Positions 41,051-55,034 are shown, counted from the first letter of the stretch. The stretch is DNA of 64,000 bases from Triops longicaudatus (GCA_022885665.1 JAGQDJ010000120.1:310001-374000); one strand, 5' to 3'. A program made the numbers and translations. The notes: generated from the sequence alone by a model not told the origin.

Positions 41051-44000
41051 ACCACAACATACTTTGAAAAGTCACAGATTTAGGGCTGACAAACTTGCAA
41101 GCCCTGTGTTGCGTAAAACTTAGCACCAGGACTAAGCACTGAACAATCAGTAACTTGCAAATCCGGAATCAAACTTCAAACGTGGACAAAAATACAGAAT
41201 TGAGAGCGCAATAGAAACACATTCGGTTTGCGCAATTGAAGGCAGCACCCTCTCCCCCAACAGTGCGTGTTGTTTTTACAGGTTATAGTTGTTTTCCTCA
41301 AAATCACTTACATCTGGTTAGTGTAGTTCAGCTAAGGTAACCGTTTACTTTCTGTTTATAATGGGTTTTCTTACAATGAGAATTCCGAACTCCAAAACAG
41401 TCATGCAGCGTTGCCATTTCCGGGCGCGTGTCCCTTGGTCGAGAAATCGGCTGTTACTATCGTTTCGACAAGTGTCCAGTGATTTCTAGGTCTCCTTTAA
41501 AAATAATTATGGTACTTTGGTGTCCGAACCTACTGTTCAGTAGCATATGTGGAGCTCAAAATATGTTTTGTAAAATTTTTGGTCATCTATAGTGAACGCA
41601 ACGGGCTGAAACATGCCATCCGTTTTCTTCAAAAAAGGTAGCGAAATTATACATTATTAAATATCTTGATTCACAATCAAGTGACTAGGATTTTGTTTAA
41701 TTTACGGCCTTTCCTGTAAAACGTCATAAATAAACTTTCAAATATTAACTATTCTGATATTTAGCGTTAATTGTAAATCCAAAGACGGCACGGCGGTCTT
41801 CGACTTGTAAATTCAGCAGTCAGCCACAGATGGCAAAAGTGTCGCAGTTAAAGAATCAAAGCACGGTATGAAAAATTCGAAATTTGCTAATCGGAGTGCT
41901 TGAATGAATTCAGCTGTTTAACGCAATGTTTGTTTGTGATAATTTTCCCATCTCCTTATCAAAGCAACCATAAAATTATAAATTAAAACCGATTTGTTAG
42001 AAAGGACGATACTCGTATATTTTCCAATCTCGTGACAGGAATCGAAAGACGACGTAAATCCTGGTCATACTAAAGTAGACCGTTGCTTGTTATGTAGAAC
42101 ATTTTCAATTACGTGGAATAAAACTGGTTGTTGTGTAAGACTGAATGAAATAAAAGCAAAGTCTTATAAACACGAATGTTACTCACTACTCAAACACAAA
42201 ACTCGCTAGAACCGAGTAGATTGAAAAAAAAACTTCCACCAGAGAACAAGCCTTGAAAAAAGAAAATAAAAGAAAAAAAATAAAAATAAAAGAAAAGTCT
42301 ACTCTGAAAAGCAATGAGTATCTTTCTTTCACTCCTCTGTATAATTTATCTGCCACTCATCCGCTTATGGAGCTCTTGGGAGACAAATGTAAAGCTCTTA
42401 CAAGTCAAGTAACAAGATATAGACCGCGGAGCAACGCGACCATCAGCGGTAACTAATGAATTGCCATTTTTTAGTGTCGATCTTTCTTTTTGTTCCCTTC
42501 ACTCCTGTTGTCCCTTAACAATTTCAATCCCCCTTCTCCTCATTCCAGTACCCCATCACCCTCCATCACCCTCCTCCGGACCCTTCTCTATTACCCGTTG
42601 CTTTTTAATACTTGAGATATTTTCTTTTCCTTTTGTCAAGACAAGTTTCATCTTATTTTCACAAAGCTTTAATAAACAGGAGGCCCAACTGTTTCGGATA
42701 ATCACCCAACTATGACCAAGGGGAAAAAATCAATTCTAGGTCTCGGTCAAAAGAAGAGCGAGTCTAAAAGAAAGTAACTTAAACAAAACAGCGGAGCCCC
42801 TTGCGAGGCGTTTTGGGAACTTCTTTTCAAGACAAGTTCATTAAAATCCGTATTCACGCCACGCAAGGAATATAAAACACCAGCTTTTGGCCTGACGAAA
42901 CATGCTTTATCACGACGTTGGCGCCAAACCGCGTTGCCCAGCTTGTGCTGCTTGAACCGACATTTTTACGGACCTTTGAGCTTGTCACCTGCCTGATATT
43001 TTAATCGCACCTCATTATCACCTCCTTGTCCAACACACAGTCGCCCTTTCTTCACGCATTTTGACTCCTTCAACAAAATCCACTTGCTTCACCCTCCCGT
43101 TCGCTTTACCCAATCATAAACTCCCGAAACACACTTTTAGAACTCCCTATTGAATGGATCCCTGCGTCGCATCGCACCTTTTAATCACTCTACTTAAAAA
43201 CGGATAAAAAACAATTCCAATCCCTTACCTGCCAGACTCCTAATTCCCTTATCGTTTTTGAACCCCCAACCCGCCACTGTTTTGGAAAACAGAATTAAGT
43301 TGTCAATTCTCATATTTCCGCTCTCCTGATGGGGGTCAATGGGTCCACAATTGTCTACCTCAAACTCCTCCCACACGAAATGACCTCCATACCCAAGAAA
43401 CTCGTTATAGGGTGCTCGCTGGTACCTATAACAAATGGGTACACAGCCAAAGAGACAAGTCCGGCATAGCCAAAAAGGAAATGATCCTATATTAGCCCCC
43501 TGTAAGTTGCACTTCATTAGGCCTATGAAAAGGGAAATGGGCTTTACCTCCAAATTACAGGGACAGGTGCTTCCCACGCCTCCTTCTTTTGTCGCTTTTT
43601 CGTACTTTTCGGGATGACAACTTTTCTATCACTTCGCTTCTTCACTGGTAGTTAAGTATTTCGCTGCGTTTGAGTCCTTTGGTATTTTATCTGGGGTATA
43701 AAAAACCTCACGAAACAAAAAAGTAATGCTCCGGTATTGCTTGAGTACACAATTCCGTAATCCTCATCCATTTTTTATGTTCTTGGCGAAACGGAACTCC
43801 TAACAATAAACTGTTTATTAATAATGGCAATGTTACTGAGGAAAATTATATTACCCGGGTAGCCTGAAAAGCTAGGGTGTCGGCAATAGCCAATTCCATG
43901 ACTGATTAGCTCCGGAGGAGTGAAACCCGAAGTTCCGAGTCTACACCATAAGCCCGGACAATTTATATAACAAGGCATCTCCCCTTACTCCCAACAAGGG

Positions 44001-44565
44001 ATGGCGAATCGGGCGGAAAAAAGGCGTCCGCCATTGCAGCAATCTATATAACGATGTGTGATAAGGCAGTCTGTTACCGTGTAAAGAGAAACTCTACGAA
44101 AACGTTCCCATGAAACCTGCCTAGCTTTCATTAATCAAGCCGTCCAATCATCATCGTTGTCATTATCCCATCAGAACGGATGTATAGAGGTGTGAAAACA
44201 ACTGGAAACAGGCCACTGTCTTAATATCGCATAGCGTGGAGCAGCAAAAACTTTCTGACCCCTTACAAACCACCATACCATCACCCCTCCCGCCAAAAGC
44301 ATCTAAACCGTTCCATCAATCCCCCTGTGCCGCCAAACCAACATTAAGTGCATCATCTTCTCACTTGCACCTCGCAATTTTCCACTCTACTTCATCTTCT
44401 TGCCGAAATCTGACAGCTTTTTGATACAGCACGGTCTTCCCTTTCTATATTCTAGATAAATAAATCAAGCACAACGTTATTAAGTCGCGGCCAACTTTCC
44501 GTAGTCCTTAAAGTCACTTTCAAACACAACATGCCTTTGAAATTCTAATCAGTACTATCCCTTCC
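41051..44565. other. Non-coding, C-rich on the + strand
   Basis: No recognisable protein, RNA or element. The 127-codon minus-strand frame at 43194-43577 has no domain I know. The + strand is strikingly C-rich and G-poor from about 42.4 kb. Confidence 0.6.
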
Positions 44566-44569
44566 ATCA

Positions 44570-45000
44570 AGAATATATTTAATTCCTTCTATTAAGAATC
44601 TACGTCAATTCAATTTCGTTTTTTTGTGTAAAAATTTTGGAAAGTCAATTAAAATACATTTATGTCGGGTTTTTCCAATTCTAATCAAATTTAAGTCAAA
44701 GCGAACTTGGTTTTTAGAACTGATTTCCTTTACACGAGGGTGAAGGAAAGTTTGACAAAACCATACATGTTCCCATTACATGAAGTCGTGATCGTCTAAT
44801 TTAAGAAGAAAACTTAACGTACTTCTTTCTAAAAAGTATTTTTTTAAGTAAGTCAATTCCCATAACTTGATCGTGTTTCAGATCGATTTCAGTTCAAATT
44901 TTTAAAAACAATGGGCAAATTTAAGTCAAATTAATCGAAAATTACTTGAATTTAAGACAAATTCAATTCAAGGAATTGAGTTTTTCCAGCCCTCGTAGTG
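44570..45000. repeat. AT-rich repeat tract with recurring CAAATTTAAGTCAAA
   Basis: The 15-mer occurs at 44686-44700 and 44916-44930, with related words (AAGTCAATT, TTTAAGACAAATTCAATTC) between and after. The right end CAATTCAAGGAATTGAG, TTTTTCCAGCCCTCG, read in reverse, resembles hAT-type termini (CAGGGCTGGAAAAA), so a decayed MITE is possible. The matching left end was not found. Confidence 0.4.
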
Positions 45001-45250
45001 CATACCTTACCTTTCCAGCACTGCATACCTTACGCGATGAGAGTATTAGCTCTTGCTAATTATGGATTCCCAGAGCGACTAAACGACTCGCGCAATGGTG
45101 TGTGCCTGAACTTTTTCTTTTTAATTTTGAAACTATTGTAGGCATAGCTTATTGACGACTGAACGAATTATATTTATAATGAGAATGCTCTTAGAGTTTG
45201 TTTTTGACAAGAGCTATAGTTTTACTCGTATTTTATTTCTCTCACGGACT

Positions 45251-45395
45251 GACATCCAGGGCTATAACCAAGATTCTGGTTCGGAAGGTTTGCCATATGA
45301 ATTATTTTTTACATTTGGAGTTTGTCTGTCTTCCTGATTAAAAAGTAAGCATTTCTGGGGGGTTTGAGAACCCCTCACTAACACTCCCTAATTTT
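45251..45395. repeat. Dispersed repeat, copy A
   Basis: Shares with copy B at 57851-57995 the pattern CAAGATTCTGGTTCG, ACATTTGGAGTTTGTCTGTC, a G run then AACCCC and CCTAA. Unclassified; the ending G-run/C-run pair suggests a MITE- or Helitron-like dispersed repeat. Confidence 0.6.
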
Positions 45396-45399
45396 AGCC

Positions 45400-47050
45400 T
45401 TGCTGATATCGCATTATTCCGCGGAACATCAAACTGTGAACCGCTATTCATCCCACTCGGTCTAACATTCGTATATTAACACTCGTGGTATTCCCTACCG
45501 CAGTACTATCGAGTACGTTAAGCCCTAGTTTGGCGTGTTATTATATGCGGCAGGCTTAAGGTCAATCTCGGAGGGTTTGTAGAAAAAAAAGATGGGTCTC
45601 ATTTGCTTGCAAGACACGTGGCAAACTGATAGGGATCAATGATCAACGAGGGTGAAAAGCAAGGGAGGGTGTCCAAAGCGATTTTCAGCCTCTAACCGAT
45701 TCTCCTTGATGTTCTCTTTCTCCCCCCACCGAGTTTTCAACAGGCTTTAGTACAAAACCCCCAGACAAGTGTTATTGTTCTCTTATTGCCACCAAAGGTC
45801 TTCCCGACAATCAAATTTGGCAATAAACACGCTTCTCAAGCAAACGATAAACAAATTCACCTGGTAAATGCCAGGACAGATGAATTCCAAACCACGTGAA
45901 TTCTGCTCCCGAGACATTACTTGATTATTATGTTTTTACTACTCAACCTGTCCAAACCTGGTTGCAAATGAAATTCTTATGACTGTTATGCCAAGTTCTG
46001 CACCTGGAACAAGTTTTGCGCCTGGTTATTGTTACCATAAAACGCAACTCAAAATTCAGATAACGTACACGTGAAAGACGGAATATGTGTGACTATTACA
46101 TGTGTATGTGTCTAGAAAGCTAGGATTACATAAAGCCTGCTTCATTTGATCCAAAAGTTCTTTCTCCCACCTTACCCCCCAGTCAAGGATCCAACTTACC
46201 CCATGTTTTTTCCTCAGCATCCCTCCACCCTGTTCGGAAAAAGATGCCCAAGCAGAAGCCATTCTACCCAATCCCCAGTGCGATTTGCGGCTGAGAGAAT
46301 GGCCCAGATTTTTCACGTCCCTTGTCGTGCCCCTGATGGCAGACCTGGGATTTGACCCCCTCAACATGTCACCAACAAAACTTCCCACCCCCCAAAAGGC
46401 CATCACAAGACTCTCTACAATGTCGTCATGTGCCAGTGAGGCTCTACAACTTGTCTTTTTTGGGTCGGACTCTTTTGTAGCCTCACTTTTCTTTCCACAG
46501 CTATAAGACTCGTTTTAACCCCACAAAAGTCACCCTCCACCCACCCTCACCAGCACTCAATATTGACTATATGGGTTCTAGTGGGAACATCCTCCGTCTC
46601 TTTTTCTCGCTTTGATCGGAGAGCAGCCTCGAGTCGCGTGCTTGGTGTCTTTCTCTGGCCCGCTCTCTAACAACAATCACACAAGTCCTATTCTGGGAGT
46701 ACTAAGGATAATGTTCGCTTTGCGTCAGATCACATTACCCTACTAAAACAAACTGCCATTAAGGATCAAAAGTATTTACAACCCTTTTCCCTCTTGCGCT
46801 TTACACACACACCAGCGCACAAGCCAAGCATGACAAATAGAGACTTATAAATCACATCTCAAGTTCCGTGTCCCTTCGAGTGCTGTGTGTTTCTAAGCCA
46901 ATTACTGCCCCTTAGCTTGATGTACCTAGAACATGCAAATCGGAGCTAACGTGTGCGAGAAATACAGCTTTAACTTGACTTTTAACTCTCCTTCTCACAC
47001 GAACATCCATTACGAGCAATGAAGTCCAAATCGTAAATTAAACCGTAATT
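45400..47050. other. Non-coding
   Basis: C-rich on the + strand with several CCCACCC words; the 116-codon minus-strand frame at 46056-46406 matches no family I recognise. Confidence 0.6.
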
Positions 47051-47051
47051 A

Positions 47052-47109
47052 AAATAAAACAAAAACAAGAAGTATAAAATAAAGCAAAAACAAGAAGTAT
47101 AAAATAAAA
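47052..47109. repeat. 25-bp tandem repeat, 2.3 copies
   Basis: Units at 47052-47076 and 47077-47101 differ by one base, and a third partial unit follows. A-rich; each unit ends ACAAGAAGTATA. Confidence 0.9.
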
Positions 47110-47293
47110 CTGGTAAACGAAACAGAAATTGCTATAATTGTACACGAGTTACTTCAATGAGCTTTAACAGGCATACTCTCGAGTACAAGAAGCACAATTA
47201 TATTGCAAGTTTAAATGCAAGAAATACATAAAATGCTCGCAATGGTGCAACAAATCAATACAAAGTCATTAAATTAATAGAGAACACAATAAG

Positions 47294-47328
47294 AACAGTC
47301 TACGAAAAAGAAACAGTCTACGAAAAAG
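47294..47328. repeat. 17-bp direct duplication
   Basis: AACAGTCTACGAAAAAG occurs twice, almost back to back. Confidence 0.85.
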
Positions 47329-47928
47329 TACAATAAAACAACAGAAATTAGCTAAATATGAAAGGAAGAAAAGTAAGTGTTACGGCTTACTTTTCGAAAA
47401 CAGAAGAAAATATCAACCAGCGTTATTCTGAACCAAAAAAGCACGCTTTACAATTTTTCTTGTCAATTTCAGTGAATTTTTGACGAACAAGGAAGATTCT
47501 TTTGACCAAATGTGTCAAAACAGAATCTTTTTAGCATTCTAAAAAACCCTATTCATCGCCGAATTGAACGTCTAGTCTACTACGCTGTTTTTCAGTAACT
47601 GACAAACAGTAGATGGCCTTCTGTTTCCCATAAAACGTTCAAAGTTATCCCGTGTGTTTAGAATAAACCCATATCACGGTATACGCATAGACAATGTAAC
47701 TGTAGTAAATGTAAATGTAGGCATTGGATGTAATATATTAAAAAATAAAAATTAATAAATGTACTGAAATATATATTCTGTGTTCGCTTTAGGACGAAGC
47801 AACCTTTATAGCTTTCAGTGAATCGCTTTCAAGCAGAAGTCTTGGAAAAGTTCCCATGAGCTCTCCGCTTTGAACTTGGTGTCATGTAGTGGAATTTATC
47901 GTCACCTTGACTTACATTCAGGTCTGTA

Positions 47929-47985
47929 ATATTCTTGTGTAGTTCATATGTATTCTTGTATAGTACTTAGGTATTCTTCTGAAGT
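47929..47985. repeat. 21-bp repeat, TATTCTTGTGTAGTTCATATG-like
   Basis: Three units starting ATTCTTGTGTAG, ATTCTTGTATAG and ATTCTTCTGAAG at 21-bp spacing. The first word also occurs in the 54.4 kb array (ATTCTTGTGTAGCG), so the two are probably one family. Confidence 0.6.
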
Positions 47986-47989
47986 GCCT

Positions 47990-50900
47990 AACAATACCAT
48001 CAAAGTCACATGCACGACGTGTCTGGTGCAGTTACAGTCGATAAAATACAGTAGGTCCCGGGCAGGAACCTAGCGTTTCATCCTAAGCTTCCCGGACGGA
48101 AGGCTATATATGGCTGTAACGTATATTTTACGGTTTTAAAATATGTGTTCAATGATAGCACGCGATTCGCAAGGTGACTGTACCAAGATTTACAGACGCT
48201 ACTATGTGCATCAACAATGAAATACTTCTGAGCTGCTAAGCACATTGCTACACTAGGTGACACAGGTGTCAGGTTCATAGTTATATACTCAATCCAAATT
48301 CATACAAATGCTATGGTAATAAAAAGTTTCATTGTTGTCCGTTACAAAGTGATGGAACGATCTCTCTTGTACATGAGACAACCATTTACACTGCGAACGT
48401 ATTGGCCAAGAGCGATAAAAGCATTCGTTACAGTTTTCTTTGTGAGCAACTACAATCTGCGAGATCTTGAAAGACCTTTATGATCTCGTCCAATCAAAAC
48501 AGACACTGAGCAACACGTTCTTGGTTTGATAATCCTCAAAAATTAGACCTTTATTTTAACTTACGTCTATTTTCTCTAGCACTTCTTTGGAAGAAAAAAT
48601 ACAAACAAATATTGAAATAGCCCCGTTATAGCTCGGTGAGGCTAATAAACTGTAATCAAGGATTACAGCTATACAAGGTTGACAATGGGCGGGTGCCAAA
48701 ACTATTATATAGGGGAAAAACACTAAATAAATATGCAATCCGCGTTGAGAATATCCGAGGTAACAATAAATATTTTCTAGTCTGAAAAACAGCCCAAATT
48801 TGTTTGTAAAACGAGTACATTTAAAATTATCCACAATTTTTCAAGCTTCATTTTTGTCTATATTACTGCGTAATTACTTACTGATCTTACCATTTTTAGA
48901 GAAAAAAATCATTTTATAGCTACGGAAGAAATTCAATGGAAAAACGTAAATCGACCTTGAGTAAATAAACATGGTGAATAGAGTGCATTTTTCAAGACAC
49001 TTTATTGCACCATTTCCTATCAGTAGAACGCAAATTTTCATGCAATGAAGAGTATACTAGTTCTTAGGATGATTAGTACAGTGCGACACCAGAAATTTTC
49101 GCTATTAACAATAAAAAAATAACTAACATTGCTAAGCTTGAAATAGGTAATTCACACTCCTAACAATATGACCTCTAAGTTACGAGAAATCTGACAAAAC
49201 TACCGAATTTTACAGTTTCTTAATTATAATATCGAGTATAAAACTGATAGGTGTACCGATTGTTACGTCACCGTGTACCAGTGTAGCATTCAAGTTTCCC
49301 ACGAAACTTTGCCTCATCATAGTATCATCACGTAATATCACAGCATTAATCAGCCGAAATTCTCCAAGATGGGCGGGGCCAACTTTGGCTATATCCCCCC
49401 AAATAAAGCCTCGTAAGATTCATCACTATTCCAAGACACAAATTCCGAGGGTGTGTTGATCTTCTCTAAGCTTCCGCATTATTAACAAGGGGTTAACAAC
49501 CATTGCTCAATGAAAATATTCCACTCAGACCCCAAAGTCATCTCTGGGAATTGTCTACTAGCGAAAAGAGCGAGGGAGAGCGAAAAATGGGAGGAGAAGG
49601 TGGTGCTAAACCTACCTCAAATTCGCTTTCCCAGCTCCCTTATCTTTACATTACACCGTATAAGCCATGGCTTTTGATTCGATCAGCGGCTTCAGTGATA
49701 GCATTTGCATATCAATGAATCTGGCTCGCCTTATCGCTCCTTGTCCTCCTTTTACCCCTCCCCCTTGTTTTTCTCTTAACTCCGCCCTCTTTTCGAACTA
49801 TTTTTGCATACTTGACTTTTACTTTGCAGCACACTCTTTCACAATGCTGAAAAAAGGGGAGTCGACGCCCCCCCCCCCAAAAAAAAAGTACAAAGGGGAA
49901 AAGAAGTCAAAAGGTCAGTGCGACCTTTAACCTGGTTGTTGAAACCTCCCCAGAATGTCTTATGGGAGCGATTACGAGGCTGACCAAGTCGGAGCCCTCG
50001 AAATTGGATTTGGGGACACGATGGCCACTTTGTCTCACTTTGGTCAACGCCTCGGCCCCATAAAACAAATGACCGCTCTGGATTCAAGCGAGACCCCAGC
50101 ACTCGCACAACACTTGTTCCCATTTTCTCGCCGGGAAGATCGCTTCGGTGCGACCCACCGTGCGAAAAATTTCTTCTTAGCTTGCTCTCTCGAAGAGCAC
50201 AACTTCCTTTTCCTTGGGTATATGAGTGCACTGTGTGTATACGCGTGTTAGCGTTTGAGTGTATGTTTGTGTCCAGAAAACGTTATAAGGCTATCTTTTT
50301 TCTTTATTTCTTGAACCGTGCAAATGGCACTGCTCGGACTTTTTAAGGTGTTACACATCATTTTTAAGTGCTTGTACATGCGAAAAGCCAAGACATAAAG
50401 CACGACGGGTGGTCTAGTTCTTCTTGCCACCTCATTATTCCCCTCAAATGCGCGTAATTCAATGGCAGAGGGGGGAAAATGGCGGCTCACTTTTACAGCA
50501 TCTGTTAAATAGTCTGGCCGCGTCTGAGTTTTGGGACTTGTTCCCATCACCGTAAAAGCTGGAGGTCTTGTTTATCGCTGTCTCCTTATATCTATCATAA
50601 TGCCGTGAATATATAGCGTACACCCTGAGAAACAAGATAATTACAGTTAATGCCGGGTATTTTTATTACTTCGTGAGTCGCTAAATGCTGCCAAAGGCCA
50701 GTCAACGTAGCTAATATGCTATTACACCTTTCGTCAATGGTTTTTTTCTGGGTGAAAAGAATAAATAATGATATTGGAATTATAGAGCCCGAATAAGCAA
50801 AATCAAGCTAGTATTTTTAAATGTGGGTTTCCTTTACCCCACTTGTATAATTAGCATTCAGCGCTGCTTCCGAGTAGAGAGCATTTTTTTCGTAGAAACT

Positions 50901-53900
50901 ATAAAAGCACGAGACCTTCATTTCTTTGATAATCACTGTGCTTTTTTTATTCATGCCAAGCTCCCGTTTTGCGGTGACTACCAACGAAAATAACTTTGAG
51001 AAAAGCTCCGTTTCGCTTAAGCTCCGCACTAACCCCTTAAAAACCTGACAACGTTTCCTGTTCACAACGTAAAAATAAGGGACCTTAATTGTATGCCTGG
51101 CGAAGAACAATAAACCGATGGTGCTGACTCTATTAGCTGACTTTTTATCTTCATTAACAGCCTAATAAAAATGCGTACTCCACTTGCGAAAGCTAAAGGA
51201 TTACGTTGCTCTCTTCTTGTTTCTCCCTTTTATACTTGTTCGATGGTATTTATGTATATAGACCTAGGTTTTCTTTTGTGTCCTTGCAATCGAGTGTGTA
51301 AGCTGACCATCTGCTAGATGGGGGAAATACACTTAAGTACCTTGTTACGCTTGGACACAATGTGGAAGCTAAATTGCACCTAACTGGCGTGTTATAGTTG
51401 GGTGAGAGAAATGAAGCGATATTTCACGTTTCTACAAGGAGCTTTTACAGGGACAGTTGATTACAGGGCACATCCTTGTTGCAAGTGTTTCCCTTTTGCA
51501 GGTAAAACCCACGCAAATTTTACGAGATATAAACAAGCGAATGGCGTGTAAATTCAGTGTTGATGCATTTATGTGGATTGCGCACATTTGCGATGTGTCA
51601 ACTGTCTTAATGGCGGTATTATAAATTTCAAGCTTGTGTACTGACATTATAAATTGTGTGAATCTACTGCTGGTGACTTCGTGTAAAACTGCATGCTTTT
51701 TTCACAAGTACGGCGAAGTTAAACACGAGAACATGTGCAGTACTTGAATAAATTTCCCACCATTTTTGTCGCATGAGACCTTGACAAATAACTAGAATAA
51801 ACAGAAGGTTCAAAAATCAGTTTACTGACTAGAAAGTCAAGCTTATGTTTAAAGGCCATTTCAAGTAAATATGTATCGCTGAGTGTGGCTTGAGTGCGAG
51901 TTCAAATTTACATGCACCAAATGTTGGTAAAAATAGTACGAAACTGAAGGATTCGACTTTAATTTTGTGGGTAACATTGCTGAATGTAGGTAACAATTAA
52001 AGCTTCTCGTCATTTAGGTATTGGTTGGCTAGAAATATTGTTACAACAACTGTTACAATGTTTTATGAAAGTCGTTACTATGGTGGTAATGAACAATACC
52101 CACGCCGAGATTAGTTAAAAAAATGGTCGGTAGTATGAAAGTTGCAAAATGACTGTAGAACGCTGATTGTTTGTAACAATGTGTGTTTAAATAACAAGCA
52201 ATAAAAATAAAGGATTAATTCGTAAAGAGAGACGCGCGTGAATATCGAAATTCACTTTCATGACTTCCTTTTTTTGTATCGGAGTACATATAATATGAAA
52301 ATGTTTTCTAAAATAGTTACGTGAATATTAAAACTCTACGTCAACATGTCGCAGACCAGTCCATAAGCCAAGACACTTTTTTGACACGAAACGTGTTTCA
52401 AGTGCAATTTCAATGTTTTACAATTCACTGAACCCATTACCAAGAGCTTCTAACGCAAATGTTGACGCTCCACGGGACAACACCGCGTCGTTTCTCACTC
52501 CTTTTTCTTTCCCTTTCCTAAGTTCCGTTTGATTTACACACATGAATGGTCAAAAGGTCCTGAAAAGGTGATATTGAGCCAAGGGAAATGCATTGGGATT
52601 TAGCTATAGAAAACTCCAGCTTAAAACTTGCCAACAGCGGTGACGTCGCGGGAGCGGGCCAGGCGCCGATGCCATCCACCAACATCATCCATCATGGCCA
52701 CCAGTCATCGCACCGATGGAAAGTCATTGAATTCGGCGGGCCAGGAAATGGAAAAGGGCAACGGAGTACAAAAAACGATGCTCTCCAGCCTGCACGACAA
52801 CCAACAACCCCCTTTAATTCCCTCTTCGTCTTTATTGTCTGTTTTGTGCATGTGAGTGTCGTCTCTACAATGTTAAAAAACGCAAAGCGCTTCACAATAG
52901 GACTTTAAAAGTATCCATTGTTGTAACCTAATTACCCTTGCTATCGATATATACGAACCAACATTACCTTTCCTCCCATATAGAAAGAAAAGGCTACAAC
53001 TTTTGACTGATTGAGTCATTGTCAGAAATGGCGAACCTCCCCCAATAAAACACAATGCTAGCTATAAAACTACCGCTCAATTCGATCAGCTATTGAATCC
53101 TGATATTCCAAGGCCTTATTCGTATTTATGTTTCTGAATATGGTGCTCAACATTTTTCAATATGTGTATTTAAATATATCCATATATGAATACAAGAAAA
53201 GGTAAGGAGCTACAGCAAACAATAATTAAGCTCTTTTAAAGATTCACTCAAGGCTTAATTTGCCTTCTTCGAGCTGTCCGCCCCTTTTTGCACACAGCAA
53301 CAAAGAAAAACATCTTCTTCCTCCCGGCACTGGCGTTTTTACCTCACGGCGAATGGAAACGTTTGACCGAACAAGGACTTTTTCAGTTTCATCCAACAGA
53401 ACCATCAGAAAACAATGTGCGCATGCTATGCACGCATCCTTTACCCAGGCTTGGAGCATGTTCCTAGAGGGCTCTTTCCCTTTTCGGAAAGAAGTCAAAC
53501 CCCGCCCTCGGTTTTTCGCCTCCAAGGGCAGCTGCTGGTAAACAGTATATAACGATCTACCTATTTTTCTATCGTAATCTATTCCCCACTTGGCTACCTA
53601 TAGTTTACGGTCAGCTCGGCTTGTATGATCTACAGTCCTAACCACCCCACGCACCCCACAACCATATCCCCGGAAGAAAAATAGTTTTTGCTTCATAGTC
53701 AAACGAAGTCTCTCATTGGTCAGCAAGTCCCTCATATTTCTGATCAAGTTGTAGACTGTGAAGAAAGGGGAGGTGGAGGGTAGAGAGGGGAGAGACTTAA
53801 AAAGCCAAGTTGCAAGGTGGCTGGGGGTTTTGATGTGTATAGGATATCTATATATATAATATAAGACAAGGGCTGGACATAAATCAAAGTTGACATGTTA

Positions 53901-54335
53901 ATTTTCACAGTCCAGCACCTTTGCATGCGGCGGTGGATGAGCCGACATAGAGAAAGCGGAAACTGTCAAAGAGCACCCTGGCATCAATAATCTCCACCAG
54001 CCCCAGTCCTACGTGATAGAGACGCTACACAGAATGCCCGTCAGGCAAATCTGCTCACTGAATTGCACCGCACCATGCCAACAGACATCACCATATGCAG
54101 AAAGGACACGACAACGACCACAAAGCCGATAAAGCACAAATCGCTGTACCCAAGAAAATGGAATAAAAATCAACTCTTTACCTCTTTCACCAATCCATCG
54201 CTCTTTTTAACCACCTCGTTAATTGCAATCCCCAAATGTAAAATTTGTAGTCCTGAGCTCATTGTTTTTAGTACTTTTCGCATGGCTGCAGAACCGAAAA
54301 TTAAAGGTTTATACTCACAAGTTCGTATCTGCCAT
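47990..54335. other. Non-coding
   Basis: No conserved coding sequence or RNA gene seen. Includes a C10 then A9 tract near 49869-49888 and AT-rich stretches. The 130-codon frame at 49839-50231 is not convincing. Confidence 0.6.
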
Positions 54336-54339
54336 CCAG

Positions 54340-55030
54340 ATTCGTTGTTGTAATGAAAATACATTGTTGTAATGGCCATTCTTTGTTGTAGTACGAGTTC
54401 AGTATTAACATTCTTGTGTAGCGTAGGTCACAAATCTATGACTGCAGCTCCCGAAAACCATTGTTGCAGTTTCCCAAAAAAGCATTGTTGCAGTTACAAA
54501 TTCAAAGGTATCACTCCCAAATTTTTTATCTTTTCCAAAATATCCACAATTTATCATTCAGTTAAACAATTTATCAACGAGTTTATTGTAGCTACGCATA
54601 CATTCGTTGTTCTCATTCCTTAATCGATTGTTGCAGTTCCTAAACTCATCGTTGCAGGTCCATTATTCTGTGCTTTTATTCCCAAATTCGTTATTACCAT
54701 TGGCAAATTCATTGTTGCTGTACCGTTTGCGTTGTTGTCACCTAATTTCATTATTCCACTTCGTAATCGATTGTTGTCATTTCTAATCTTTGCCTTCATC
54801 CGCAAATTTCTAGTTTATCATTGCCAAGCTTTTGGTTGCAATTGAAAAATTCATTGTTTTCATTCCTAAGTTAATTCTTGTAATTTCCAAACCCATTGTT
54901 GAGATTCCTTACATCACTGTTCTCATTCTCATTTTTTTAATTCCTCTATGTAAATAGCATTCTTAAGTCACTGTTATTGTCATTCGTTATTCAATGCCAT
55001 ATCCTTCCATTGTTGAACAAGGGCATTGCC
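54340..55030. repeat. Degenerate ~21-bp tandem repeat, ATTGTTGCAGTTCCTAAATTC-like
   Basis: Successive words ATTGTTGTAATGAAAATAC, ATTGTTGCAGTTTCCCAAAA, ATTGTTGCAGTTCCTAAACT, ATTGTTGCTGTACCG, ATTGTTGTCATTTCTAATC and ATTGTTGAGATTCC recur at about 21 bp or multiples of it. Very diverged. Chance open frames inside it come from the repeat having few stops in some frames. Confidence 0.7.
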
Positions 55031-55034
55031 TTGA

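Noticed and set aside
43194..43577. 127-codon minus-strand frame
   Set aside because: Some cysteines but no consistent zinc-binding spacing and no known family.
54340..55030. Repeat array as a possible CRISPR array
   Set aside because: The genome is eukaryotic, units are diverged, spacing is continuous at 21 bp and there are no unique spacers.
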